Origin: Mesorhabditis belari
Lineage: Eukaryota; Nematoda; Chromadorea; Rhabditida; Rhabditidae
DNA length: 64,000 bases
Reading direction: 5' to 3'
Assembly: GCA_958450365.1 (NCBI GenBank)
Contig: CAUEEP010000930.1
Span: forward strand, 1,228,501-1,292,500
Shown: positions 1-10,652 of the stretch, piece by piece
Position numbering within the stretch: the first letter of the stretch is position 1
Layout of the letters: each line of letters begins with the position of its first letter
The notes under the pieces: generated by a model
The model's database searches: none
Told to the model about the DNA's origin: nothing
The model's input: only the letters and a program-made list of their open reading frames with translations
Program-made: the position numbers and the translations under genes

Positions 1-917
1 CGTAAAAATCTATAAAAAACTCTACGGAAAAATTGGCTGAATGAATTTCTCTGAAATTTTGGCGAAATATCAAACGTTTTTTCTCTCTATCTTTTATCTA
101 TTGACACGAAGATCGGTTTTCTTTAGCTAAGGTGTCTAAACCGCATCATCGAGTTAGCCCTTTTTGACTACCCGACTTCATACTCTCAAGAAAATCCAGG
201 CATTCAATATTTTTAAACCCGTTTTAATGTTATTTTGCAGAAAAATAATTGCTTTTTCTAATGAAATCAACCGTAGTTTAATTCGTGCATTTGTTGGCTT
301 GAAACGGCTGACGAAAAGGAACAAAAACACTTATGCATCAACCTATTATATAACACTCATATACATCTGTTCGATATCTTGAGAAATTTACAAAATAGTA
401 TGGACATAACTTTACAACTGGACATAACTTCATAACTGGACAACCCAATACTTAATAAATTCAAAAGAGTAATTGAGTAAATCTTTTTCATTTTCTAACT
501 CTAAAGCATCTTATTCGACTTTTAAATGGAAAAATGAAAGCTTTTGGAATCTTTTATTCTTAAAATCCTCATTTTCCTAATTTTCTTTTTCTTTTCCCGT
601 TGATTATTACGAGTACGTAGAAATTACGATTTAAATATAAATATTGTACTTTTCATTTTCATTTCGAAAATAAACTCAGGGATTTCTTTGGCACTTTCTT
701 TTTTTTTTAAATCGAAATCTCAGTTTAGATTTTTCTCAGTTTTTAAATCGAAATCTTTTCAAATCAATCCCAGAATTTGAATTTATTATTTAAAATAAAG
801 ATTATATGAAAGGAAATAAAAAAACGTTAAAAGCTTCATTTGACACATCAAAAAATACACTAAAAATTCAAATTTACAGAAAATAAAAAAAATAAACGCT
901 ATTAATACAGTCTTGTC
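1..917. other. AT-rich intergenic DNA, no gene seen
   Basis: No exon-like open stretch with sensible splice sites was found on either strand. The segment at about 205-325 resembles 5360-5455 over roughly 100 bp (both run through 'gttttaatgttatttt', then 'agaaaaataatt'), so it is a dispersed repeat copy. It is otherwise low-complexity A/T-rich sequence. Confidence 0.6.
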
Positions 918-1328
918 ACCTCCGAGCCAAACTGAAGACGAATAGATTACAAATAAGTGTAAGGGGAAGGGGGGACTCCAAATGAGAGTCTCACTTGTCC
1001 TCCTAGGCAATCCCAGAGTCTCACTTGTCCTCCTAGGCAATCCCAGAGTCTCACTTGTCCTCCTAGGCAATCCCAGAGTCTGACTTGTCCTCCTAGGCAA
1101 TCCCAGAGTCTCACTTGTCCTCCTAGGCAATCCCAGAGTCTGACTTGTCCTCCTAGGCAATCCCAGGGTCTCACTTGTCCTCCTAGGCAATCCCAAGGAT
1201 CGCCCCTTCTCGGTAATAAAAGGGATAAGCACAGGGGAGGACATAAGAATCTATTCTTATTTGCCTAAGAATAGACAAATCATTCAATAATAACAATAGT
1301 AACTAAAATATCAGTTTGGCTCGGAGCT
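918..1328. mobile_element. Inverted-repeat-bounded element carrying a minisatellite
   Basis: The ends are matching inverted repeats: 'ctccgagccaaactga' near 920-935 and its reverse complement 'tcagtttggctcggag' near 1311-1326. The interior is mostly the 30-bp tandem array at 985-1198. There is no transposase. It looks like a non-autonomous foldback or MITE-like element whose core has expanded as a minisatellite. Confidence 0.6.
985..1198. repeat. 30-bp minisatellite, about seven units
   Basis: Seven units run head to tail. Each is built on 'cacttgtcctcctaggcaat' plus 'cccagagtct', with only single-base differences (tcac or tgac, ccagag, ccaggg or ccaagg). A 30-bp unit divides by three, so all frames stay open and spurious repetitive ORFs appear on the minus strand. 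It is non-coding in my view. Confidence 0.9.
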
Positions 1329-1530
1329 GACCGTCTAGTGTTTATCAAAAGTCAAATTTCGTTTTCGTTTCATCAAATTTTCATCTTTTTATAAACTAGT
1401 TTTTGATTTACATATGAGATTTGAATAAAAACAAATCCAAATCCAAACTTTGTGAAGCTCTCTTGGGAAATGGGAAATCATTGAGTTTTCAGCGTTGAGC
1501 CAATGGAGAACAACTGAAATTTGAGAAGCA

Positions 1531-4500
1531 TTAGATCTTTTTCTTCCAAATCTCAACGTTTACTTCAAGATCTCCTTCGAGATGAACTCGCAAAACGCTT
1601 TTTGTCGTTCGCTGTTTGAACGGAGTGAAATGAACACCGTTGAAATAGATCTCGAAAGTCGAATTGGAATTCACGATAGTACAGGAAAAACTGAAAAAAA
1701 ACGACGATTCGATTAGAAGATGTGGTAAAAATAAACCCCGCCAATCGATCCCCCGACCCACATCGGCGCGAAATAAGGCAAAAATGCGTTTTCTATCGGA
1801 TTTTTCTGGGAGTACCTTTTCTAGATGCGGAAAATTGTGCTGATTCCGAATCTGAAGAAATTTTTCAAATCCCTCTGACAGAAATTTTTTAAATTTAGTT
1901 TTAGCGTTTTTTTGGTCATTTTGTATGGGAAATTTTGTGGTACCCTGCAGTTTGGGGCTCGTAACTCGACAACGAGGGTCTAGAACCAAAAACGAGGGGA
2001 TAACTTTTATTCTAGAGACTCTTACGAATATTTTGATGCAAAAATCATCAAATTTGCTCAACTCTACAAAAAGTTATAACATTTTTTAAAAAAGAGAGCC
2101 GAACCAACAACCCCATAGTTTGGCGCGGGATTCACGTCGCGCGCCTTAGACCACTCGGCCACGGTTTCCCCTTATGTTTTTAGTGTATTTTGCAAAATTT
2201 CTTTAAAGATGTTATAACTAACTATAACTAAAGGTACTCCCAGAAAAATCCGATAGAAAACGCATTTTCGCGCCGATGTGCGATCCCGAAAACCCCCGGC
2301 TACAAATTTTCAGCTGGATTTCTTCTTCTTGTGCCATCTACAAGACAAAAGGAGAATCGCGTTCTTTGTGCGTTCTTTGTGCCTTCTTTGTGCACGCGCA
2401 CAATCGCTTTCCATCTGGCAAAGGGCCCTGTAGAAGGTGCTTCCCTTTTGAGGTGAACAACTGATCTGTCTCAACCGTTTTCGACGTCACTTTCCTCGCA
2501 TTCTTGTCGAGAATTCTTACCCCAAATTTGGCTATATTTTCACTACAATTTCTACATTCTGTTAACAACAACAACAACAACAACGACAGTTTCCTTAAAC
2601 AACACTTGAACCGAGAGAATAATGCAATCGGATTGAGAGTTTTGTCTCTCGGTTTGGTGCACTCAATTTGTCACTTTCTGAAATTTAGTGTTAACATGAA
2701 GCTACCGTAAACCGTAATCCTACAGTAATCTGGAAGCTACTGTGACCCGAAACCCCTAGACTCTGTAATCCAAGCTATCGATTCAAGCTATCGATCCAAG
2801 CTATCGATCCAAGCTATCGATCTAGGCCACCGTAATCCAAGCTATCAAGCCAAGCTATCGATCTAAGCCACCGTAATCCAGGCTATCGATCCAAGCCATC
2901 GATCTAGGCCACCGTGATCCAGGCTCACAACCCAATCCACCAAAATGCAATCGAATCTCACTGACATTCTCCAATTATCCATCGGCATGGATCCTTTCTT
3001 CTCGACTTCTCCCCAAACACCGTCGACTTTCGCGTTTCGCTCGATTGTCTTCGCTTGAAAGTTAATTGAGACCTGAAATTATCTTTATTTATATTTTTAT
3101 TTATTTGTTTACCTGCATAGGATACGTATTCTCATCGGCGATCAGACTGATGTTCACCATTTTGCCTAAAGTTTTCCAATGTTTTAGATCTGATCACTGG
3201 TTTACTAAATGTGAAATCAAGTACCAGAGTTATAAAGCTAAGTACTGTACTCTGTACTCTGTACTTTGGTATACTAGGTAGGTAAAGTACTCTACTAGGT
3301 AAAGCCTAGTACCAGTACTGGACCCTGAAGGCCTGCTTTGACACTAGGCCGATTTTACTAGTTCTAGAGCCACTTACTTGTCGGATAGAGAAATCCATTG
3401 GAAAGAGTGGCATGCGATCCACTGTACGAATGCATGTAAATGATCGAGCCGGTTGTTGTACGATAACTGTAGGATGGGGGAACGATTAGAATGGGAGACG
3501 AGGCAAAATTGAAAGTCGAACGACCTGGAAATGATCTTGTAAAAGGTAAACACAGCCTTTCTGGTGCACTTTGGATTTAGTACACCAGGAAAGGGTGTGT
3601 TTAGATGAAAGGAGAGAGCACCGATGAAAAGAGAGAGGCAACAGTAAGCTGATGAATCTAGAGCGAAACAAACCCCCAGTCGCTCCTCCGTAGCTCCGAC
3701 TCGCCACCTGTACCGTACTGTGCACACCGCTTGTACTCCTAAAGTTAAAAAATAGGATTTATAGCCCGGGAGATTAGGGAGTTAACTCCCTATGAAGTAA
3801 GGGAGATCAGGAGCGTTGTCGTGTAATGGAATGGTTAGCATAATCGGCCGATAAGCGAAAGGTCATGGGTTCGAGTCTCGGTTTTGATCTGCTCTAGTTG
3901 GAACTAGGGAAAATCATTTGGAAATTTATTAAGCTTTATCACATTAATTCTAGTTTAAATCTATTCAAAAATAATATAAAAACAGATAAAATATTTTTTC
4001 ATAAAAACTAACCAAAAAAGGTAAGGGCGGCTTTTTCGGACCCTACGCTTATTGCTGTCGTGGCGCAGTCAGTAGCACGCTCATCTACAACCTACATGAT
4101 CCGGGTTCGACTCCCCGTAATGCCACTCGTTTCTGATTTTCGCTATTTTAGTTGATATTTTAACAACTAGATTAAAATTTGTGCTTTTTTGGCTCAAAGA
4201 TGGCTGGGAAAAAGCTGGACAGACGAACGGACATACGAACGGACAGACACTGCTCTTTTATGTATAGTATTCTCTTCCAATTGGAACGCTTACGATGATG
4301 ATTTGATGATGAAAGTATGACATTGAAGATCATTTCGAGATCTTAGCTTGTTGGCAAAGATGCAGACTCTCAAATCTATTACCTACAAACAAACCTTGAA
4401 GTACTTGAGGCTCGACTACCAGATGATGAGGAACGAGCTCCAGAAGAGCCTCGAGAACTGAATGATCCTTTTCGTTTCACGCGTCTATGCTCCAATTCAT

Positions 4501-7500
4501 AGTTTTTAAAGGGATCTAGAATCTCTGGAGTCAATTTAAACCGAATTATACAACCATCCATTTCCGTTTTATTCGGACTAACGGTCGTTGTTGGAGTCTC
4601 GAGGAGATTCTCCATGTGTACAAGCGTTGAATCCACTGAAAATCGTTCAGTCTTTGCATGTTTTGATACTGTAGTTGTTGCATGAACTCAGCTCACCTTT
4701 TGGCAATGGTTGAGCGGCGATGTCAAGGCGGTAATTGAATGGAAGAGTGTAAGAGCCGGTGAATGGATTTGAATAGTTCCCGCCTGGAAAAATAGAACTT
4801 AGCTGAACCAAATGAAATCTTCCAGCTTGCCTTCTGGCAAACTTGGGTAATTAAACCGACTGGGAGGCATTTCCGGCCGGCTTTACCCAGACCAGTATGC
4901 CAGACGCCGCTTTTTCCTACGAGTGACAGGGAAAGAACGCACAGTGAGTTGTCACTTGAGTCACTTGGAGTCACTTGCTCATTTTAAGCTTCAAATAAAA
5001 GTTATTCAGTCGAAAGGCTGTCTAAAGGCTGTCGAAAGACTGTCTAAAAGCTGTCTAAAGGCTGTCTAAAGACTGTCTAAAGACTGTCTAAAGCCTGTCC
5101 AAAGACTGTCTAAAGCCTGTCTAAAGGCTGTCTAAAGGCTAAAACTCGATTTTAGCGTTGATGTTCCTTTACCAGATATTGAAATCAATGTGATCGTATC
5201 GAAATCCCCAGATGCAACAACGTGAGTCACCTATAAAACACCGTGAAAGTCTAATTTTTCTTCTTTTTCTTCAAAACCTCAGAAAGATCCGGTCTCTCGA
5301 AGATCCCGATCTCTCCACCTTGAGCAAAAACCTGGAAATTACGTTTTTTTTTACATTTGAAATCCGTTTTAATGTTATTTTACAGAAAAATAATTCACTT
5401 TTTTAATGAAATCGTAGTTCAATTGATGCATTTATTGGTTTTAAACGAAAAGAAAAGAAAAGAAAAGAAAGAAAAAGAAAGAAAAGACTTCCTGGAAAAG
5501 CCTAATATTCTAGTTCATTAGATTATTTCTATACCTGTACATAACCGGACAAGATACGCATTCGCAAGTCGTACTCGCCGAGACGCTGCAAATTGAAATG
5601 TGTAACTGGATACGGTGAACTTTATGGTCAGTTTAGTGTCAAATAGTAATCAAAAACAAGCTAAGCATTCTATTTTCTAATGTAATTTTATCGAATTTCT
5701 AGCTTTCACTCACTTCATAAGGATTTGTCGTTTTCGATGTTTCCGTTCCATTTTGCATGACAGCTGTATACTCTGAATAGCCGTCGGTCAGTCCAGAATC
5801 TAGAATGACTTGCATACAGACTTTATATTAATTATATTAGTTCATTAGTTCAATTCAGCATTCAGTTAACCACTTTAGTTCAAACTAGAGCAAAAACTCC
5901 GCGCCGCCGGGACTCGAAACCCCCGACCTTTCGCCTACCAGGCAACTGTGCTAACCACTACACCACAACGCACTTATTTGATCTTGCTCTAGAGGGAGTT
6001 AAGTCTTATGTCTTTCGGTGTGCGTTCTTTCCCCGTCTCTCGTACGAAAAAGCGGCATCTGGCACACGGCGCCCGGGTAGGGACAAGCGCTTCTAGTGCT
6101 CAGCTAATATTGGGAACGTTTATGTGGATCAGCTCCACTACGGACATGTGTAAACTGATTTGTTAAATTCCGTTCCTGCCCGGAAACCCCTCTTGGCCGG
6201 TTTAATTACCCAAGTTTTCTGTGCCAAAAGGCGCGCGAATACGGAAACGCAGTACAAATTTACACAGCATATAGCACAAAGACTTTTCTAATCGTTTCTC
6301 AGGTATTCTGCATATTGACATACGAATTTAATTAAATATTCAGTCAACCATTTCTCCAACCTTTCGTGAAAAACGAGCACACTCGCAGTAAAGTTGACGG
6401 GTCAGTGTCGTTCTTGAGCAAGTAAACGCAAATTCTGGAAAGAAATTTCAATTTCAATTCTAATCTGGATTCTAATTCGCATTCAAATTTGTTCAGTGAG
6501 CAAAATATCGAACTTTGTCGCATCTTCTTTGATATTCCCAACAATGTGAATATTTTGACCGACAATCATTGGCGATTTGAGCTCAAAATAGGCGGGAAGA
6601 GACTGTAAAAAGATCACATTCAGAAAAGGATTCAAAAATTCATTCAAAATATCATTTTTAAGTGCTTCAATTAGTCTAATTCTTTTCTAATCTATAATCT
6701 ATACATTTTCTAATCTACAGGATGCGTCATAATTATTGCAACAAGATATTCAAGGCATTGCACACCAAGAAGTTTCACTGGAAGAAGATTTTTAAACAGA
6801 AATAGCTTTATTTAACAGTAACAAACAAGGAGACAAGAGATCATTCGATATGCCCGCCTTTTGCCTTGAGAACAGCCCTTAATCGGTTCGGATATGCCTC
6901 CACTGCGGCCCGAATGTCATCTTGAGGAGTCGCCTTCCATCCTTTGGTCAAAGACTTCTTCAAGGTCAAAGACTTCTTCTTCAAGAGCAGACATTAGCCT
7001 CGAAGATTGCCCAAATGGAAAAGTCCATCACATTGAGATCCGGTTAGTTTGGAGGCCATTCATCCTTGGTGATCACTGAGGGAAAGTTGGCCACACACCA
7101 GTCCTGAACCGTCTTCTTCGTGTGAGCGGGAGGCAATTAGGCAAGAATAAAGAAGGACGAGAAGGGGTTAGCACACTGTAGTGGTTAGCACACTAGAACG
7201 CAACACAACAAAAAAGGGGGCAAAAAAAATAAGAAAGCTGTTTGGAAAACGGTCTTTGAACTCTTGTTGCAATAATTATGACGCACCCTGTATAATTTCT
7301 ATTCTTACATAATTTGCCTCTCCAACCCATCCAATCTTCGATCCATCACTGGGATTTCTTTGAGAACAAATCCAGAAGAACACTGAAAATGAAGAGCTGT
7401 TCATTTGATTGGTAAAAGGTGACTTAAGACGCTCTGAAGGGGGGAGGAAACAAGTGCCTTGTGGTGTAATGGTTAGGACAGTTGCATGGTAAGCGAAAGG

Positions 7501-8557
7501 TCGGGGGTTCGAGTCCCCTGCACACACAATTTTTTGACCTCCTCTTGTTTCAACTGGTGTCCGAGCTTTGGCTCAAAGAAAAAGCTTTGGCCCCTTCAGC
7601 AACGTAAATCAACTCAATTCCAGGTGGTAAACGGGACAAATATCAGAGAAATCACCTGCCAAACCACCAGCCACAATGATCGCGATACGGAGAGAATGCC
7701 TGAAAAGAAAATGGAAAGGAATTATTGAGATGGATACTGTAAATCCGACCTTTTTGCCTAAGAATTACATTAGTACGGTAATACAGTACCCATAGAAAAG
7801 TCATTTCTCCTATTCCTCTTTCAAATTTCTCTTACATTCCGACATCTTTCCATCGAAAAGACGTTTTGCTTTGGCGTTCCGGGGTTTTATCGGGTAAACC
7901 ACGGGCTCGAATCTGAAAAAAAAATGAGAAAACCCTTCTATTTTCGTGGGAAACTCTCATTCTTGGCTACAAATGAATGCAAATAGTTTTGAGTAGAATG
8001 TACTGTGTCAAAAGTTTCACTCAAACATCTCAAACAGCTTCTGTCTCAATCAATCAATATAAAACAATCAAAGACATTGTGCGTTCTCTGTGCGTCCCCG
8101 TAATCGCGTGCGTTCTCTGTGCGTCCCCGTAATCGCGTGCGTTCTCTGTGCGTCCCCGTAATCGCGTGCGTTCTCTGTGCGTCCCCGTAATCGCGTGCGT
8201 TCTCTACGCGTCCCCGTAATCGCGTGCGTTCTTGCCCCTCAAACTTGGGTAATTAAACCGGCTGAGCGGCGTTCTGACTCTCTGATTATCCAGGGTAGTG
8301 TGCCAGACGGCAATTTTTTTTGGGAATGACATGGAAAGAACACACAATGCTTTGTACCTGATTAAGATCGATCGGTTTCTGAAAATGATCAAAGTTTTTC
8401 TGTGCCAATCCATCGTAGTCATGAGTTGGTGAGTCCTAAAAAGTTTTTAACGATATTCAATTAATCTAAATATAAAAGCAACCTTTATTGCCTCGCCAAT
8501 TCGATATTTTTGCACATGTGGCGGCATTTTTTTTGTTTCCTCTTCACCGTTGATCAT
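1531..8557 (-). CDS. Type II membrane protein with tandem galectin-like domains (multi-exon)
   Basis: I joined about twelve exons whose phases all agree. They start at ATG 8557 (MINGEEETKK...) and lie near 8557-8483, 8435-8358, 7912-7850, 7690-7640, 7390-7305, 6600-6340 (two exons), 5815-5713, 5585-5535, 5240-5172, 4785-4700, 4638-4380, 3730-3690, 3530-3395, 3160-3110, 3067-2955 and 1690-1531. The order is a cytosolic N-terminus of about 78 residues, one hydrophobic helix ('RIAIIVAGGLAVFFWI'), a weak galectin-like ectodomain ('PMIVGQNIHIVGNI'), a Ser/Gly/Arg-rich linker, and a clearer second galectin domain ('IERNAKVDGVWGEVEKK', then 'FEIYFNGVHFTPFKQR' and 'RVHLEGDLEVN'). The family binds beta-galactosides; the usual H-N-R sugar residues are not evident in either domain, so sugar binding is uncertain. 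No signal peptide is seen; type II topology is inferred. Introns are loaded with repeats. An alternative is two genes split after 4379, where 'TGTAG|gtaata' could be read as a stop codon. Confidence 0.72.
1755..2300. mobile_element. Foldback element with a tRNA-like segment, in the last galectin-gene intron
   Basis: The sequence at about 2232-2285 ('ggtactcccagaaaaatccg' onward) is the reverse complement of about 1755-1822, giving arms of 50-65 bp. Between them, on the minus strand, lies a tRNA-like stretch at about 2095-2170 with a box A-like 'gtggccgagtggt' and a box B-like 'ttggttcggctc'. No protein is encoded. It sits inside the 1.27-kb terminal intron. Confidence 0.6.
2755..2935. repeat. 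Degenerate tandem repeat (aagctatcgatcc)
   Basis: Repeats of about 13 bp ('aagctatcgatcc'), interleaved with 'aggccaccgtaatcc', lie in the last intron of the galectin-like gene. Low complexity, non-coding. Confidence 0.8.
3812..3885 (+). other. tRNA-like element, family 1
   Basis: A box A-like 'tcgtgtaatggaatggtta' and box B-like 'gggttcgagtctc' are present. The flanks match other copies: upstream 'agggagatcag', downstream 'ttttgatctgctctagtt'. The stems do not form a good cloverleaf. It is better read as a tRNA-derived repeat than as a working tRNA gene. Confidence 0.55.
4053..4126 (+). other. tRNA-like sequence, second type
   Basis: It has 'gtggcgcagtcagtagcac' (box A-like) and 'ccgggttcgactccccg' (a good T arm). 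The anticodon arm pairs poorly. It lies in an intron of the galectin-like gene and may be a pseudo-tRNA or the head of a SINE. Confidence 0.45.
4815..4950. mobile_element. MITE A, half copy
   Basis: One arm of the foldback family described at 46885-47120: 'acttgggtaattaaaccg' through 'gtgccagacgccgc' to 'agggaaagaacgcaca'. Only one arm is present here. Confidence 0.7.
5010..5145. repeat. Tandem repeat of 'ctgtctaaagg' (10-11 bp)
   Basis: More than ten units of about 10-11 bp with single-base variants (ctgtcgaaag, ctgtctaaag, ctgtccaaag) lie in an intron of the galectin-like gene. A pure A/G microsatellite (aaaagaaaag) follows at about 5448-5485. Confidence 0.85.
5880..5985 (-). other. tRNA-like element, family 1
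   Basis: The minus strand reads 'gttgtggtgtagtggttagc' (box A region) then 'ggtcgggggtttcgagtccc' (box B with one extra t). The flanks form short inverted repeats: 'ctctagagcaagatcaaat' on one side and 'gtttttgctctagtt' on the other. It is the same family as 3812, 7455 and 22797. Confidence 0.6.
6005..6235. mobile_element. MITE A copy interrupted by repeat B
   Basis: The ends are the MITE A arms ('gtgcgttctttccccgtctc' near 6020 and 'ccggtttaattacccaag' near 6198). The centre, about 6088-6175, is a different repeat ('tctagtgctcagctaa' then 'tatgtggatcagctccacta') that occurs alone at 10408-10490. This is a nested insertion: repeat B is younger than this MITE A copy. Confidence 0.7.
6716..7293 (-). 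mobile_element. Deleted Tc1/mariner-superfamily element with intact terminal inverted repeats
   Basis: Terminal repeats of about 30 bp ('acaggatgcgtcataattat' at the left, the reverse complement of 'ataattatgacgcaccctgt' at the right) are flanked by TA, as expected for this superfamily. The minus strand encodes scraps of a DDE transposase C-terminus around 7075-6850 ('DLNVMDFSIWAI' and a terminal lysine/glycine-rich piece) with stops. The N-terminal half is gone and a tRNA-like scrap sits near 7170. It is non-autonomous and lies in an intron of the galectin-like gene. Confidence 0.8.
7455..7530 (+). other. tRNA-like element, family 1 (best T arm)
   Basis: It reads 'cttgtggtgtaatggttagg', then 'gcatggtaagcgaaaggtc', then 'gggggttcgagtcccct'. 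The T arm pairs over five bases and a short anticodon stem can form, but the acceptor stem is weak. It could be a tRNA-derived SINE head; a true tRNA cannot be fully excluded. Confidence 0.5.
8078..8235. repeat. 29-bp tandem repeat, five units
   Basis: Units of 'gtgcgttctctgtgcgtccc' plus 'cgtaatcgc' are repeated about five times. The unit carries the 'gtgcgttct' core of MITE A, whose half copy follows directly at 8240-8350. The array probably grew from a MITE A tip. Confidence 0.85.
8236..8352. mobile_element. MITE A, half copy
   Basis: 'aacttgggtaattaaaccgg', then 'gtgtgccagacggc', then 'tggaaagaacacaca' matches one arm of the family. It sits in intron 2 of the galectin-like gene next to the 29-bp array. 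Confidence 0.7.
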
Positions 8558-8729
8558 TCATTATTTCGAAATTTCCCTTCACTAAGCTGAAAATTATTTA
8601 AAGCAAAAGAATTCGCAATGAAAACAATGAGATTTTGAGTTTAGATTTATTTATACAACAATTTCTAGTCTAGAAACGTTTTGTAGCTTTCTTTAATCGA
8701 GCAGTCCAAAGTAATCAATGATCAATCAA

Positions 8730-9485
8730 TTGAACGAGTTTTTCTCGACACTCGTTTATGCTACAATGCTCGTTTAGGTATCAAAAAATAGCTCTGAATT
8801 TCAGCTTTCATTTAATACTTAAACGAACACTCTAGCTTAAACGGGTGGCGAGAAAAATGCATTTAAAGTTAGACTACGCGATGCTCCGACCGGCATTACT
8901 TTTGCTTTTGCGACTTTTGCGACTACGCGACTGTACGAGAGGGATGCGGTACTATTACAGTATTTACGGTAGGTATAATAAAATTCGAATCCGTTTTCTA
9001 AAAGACATCTATTTTTAGAGAAAAAATTTTATGGCAATCAAAAATTGCTAGTTTCCCTTCGATCAGCCGAATTTTGAGGGTAATTTGCATTGAAAAGGAA
9101 AAGGTTCGACTCTCACAGCGGACTTTAAAGCATAAAACGTATACATTTATCGAAAAGTACATACCGTAAATCCTGTAATAGTACCCCACTCCCATAATGC
9201 TGGTCGGAGCATCGCGTAGTCTAGCTTTGAACGAGTTTTTCTCGACACTGGTTTAGGCTACAATGCTCGTTTAGGTATCAAAAAATAGCCCTGAATTTCA
9301 GCTATTTTTTGATACCTAAACGAGCATTGTAGCATAAACCAGTGTCGAGAAACACTCGTTCAAAACTAGACTACGCAACACTCCGCACCGTCAATACGTC
9401 AATACAAATGAAATACTAAAAAACTTTTGCGACTACGCGACTGTACGAGAGGGATGGGGTACTATTACAGTATTTACGGTAGGAA
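8730..9485. mobile_element. Cluster of foldback repeats, including a near-perfect hairpin
   Basis: The sequence at 9216-9296 is followed, after an 11-base spacer near 9290, by its reverse complement to 9374 (arms of 60-75 bp: 'tttaggtatcaaaaaatagc' against 'gctattttttgatacctaaa'). The same arm occurs alone at 8733-8805. A second motif ('gagagggatgcggtactatt' plus 'acagtatttacggta') occurs at about 8935-8970, inverted at about 9160-9195, and again at about 9445-9480. No coding capacity. Confidence 0.8.
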
Positions 9486-10400
9486 TTAAGGAATTAAACA
9501 AAATCGTTCAATTCTTTGCAAAAAATCCGATTTTCAAAAGCTACAAACGTAATATAAAGCCATTGCATTCAATTTAAACATCTAAAACAGAAATTCAAGT
9601 GTTGAGTAACGAAAGCGGATCAATCTAAATACAAAAACAGCTATTATTTCTATTATTTCAAAACATTTTCCCGAAAAAGGTTCCAAATTCATTGAATCTC
9701 ACAGTTCTAAAACAAAAAAAACCTAATTGTGAGAGAATTGAGGAAAAAAAAGACACGAAGAGTTGCCATGGAAGTCGAAGAAAATAAGGGGAATATATGA
9801 AAAGAACAAGTGAGCAAAAATGAGAAAAATAAATCTCTGATGTAAACGCGCGAATACAATTAATGGGGGATTGCTATTGGAAAAATGGGAGAAAGTTTTG
9901 CGCAATGAAAATTCGGTTTTGATTTGAGTGACCGAAATGAGCATTGGGGAATAGATTGGGTGTAGGAATTGTAGCAAAAAAAACAAAACAGCCAAATTTA
10001 ACGGTAGAAAATTGCCCCCAAAATTTTGGGCATTGAGAATTCTTTCTGATGAGATTTAGTCCCAGAAATTTGTTTTCTGGGTTTTCAGGGTCGGCGGATT
10101 GATTGGCGAAGTCCATTTTACCATATCTTCTGATTAAAAGCACTATTGCGTTGGTGGATATGACACTTTTTTCAAATTAAATCCCACACGAGGGAGACGG
10201 GTTTGTGGAAAATCCGTAAGTGAACATTCACTCTTGCGAAAAACAATCGACTTTCACTTTCTAATATATTTAGTTTTTAGACGGACAAACGACAATTTTA
10301 CTTTACTTTGTTCTAACTATTGAAAAGCTACCATCTGAAGATCTGCGACACGTTATGTCCTACGAATTTCTACAACGACACAAGGAAACAAGGACACAAG
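9486..10400. other. Gene-free stretch
   Basis: Only A/T-rich sequence and short chance ORFs without splice context were found. I see no gene, RNA or transposon end here. Confidence 0.5.
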
Positions 10401-10404
10401 GACA

Positions 10405-10492
10405 CAAAGGCCTCTAGTGCTCAGCTAACTTTTATGTGGATCAGCTCCACTACGGACATGTGCAAACTGATTTGTTAAATTCCGTTCCTGAA
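10405..10492. repeat. Repeat B, solo copy
   Basis: It matches the insert inside MITE A at 6088-6175: 'cctctagtgctcagctaact', then 'tatgtggatcagctccacta', then 'gttaaattccgttcctg'. Comparing the two copies defines an element of about 80 bp. Confidence 0.75.
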
Positions 10493-10537
10493 TCTTTAAA
10501 GACAAAGGGAGGGGATGAATCTTCAAAGAAATCCAAC

Positions 10538-10652
10538 AGTCAAGCTGTATGAAATCATCCAGCAGTTAAGCTGTATGAATCATCCAGCAGTCAAGCTGGA
10601 TGAAATCATCCAGCAGTTAGGCTGTATGAAATCATCCAGCAATTAAGCTGGA
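10538..10652. repeat. 25-26-bp tandem repeat, four units
   Basis: Units of 'gaaatcatccagcagtcaag' plus 'ctgtat' are repeated four times with small differences. The array directly precedes the mariner remnant. Confidence 0.8.

Noticed and set aside
985..1198. CRISPR-like array
   Set aside because: Units are head-to-tail with no unique spacers, in a eukaryotic genome. A minisatellite explains it.
786..1244. Long repetitive minus-strand ORF (LGLPRRTS repeats)
   Set aside because: It is the translation of a 30-bp minisatellite; all frames stay open because the unit is a multiple of three. No splice context or family.
9723..10143. Overlapping minus-strand ORFs as a gene
   Set aside because: A/T-driven composition, hydrophobic chance sequence, no splice signals or motif.
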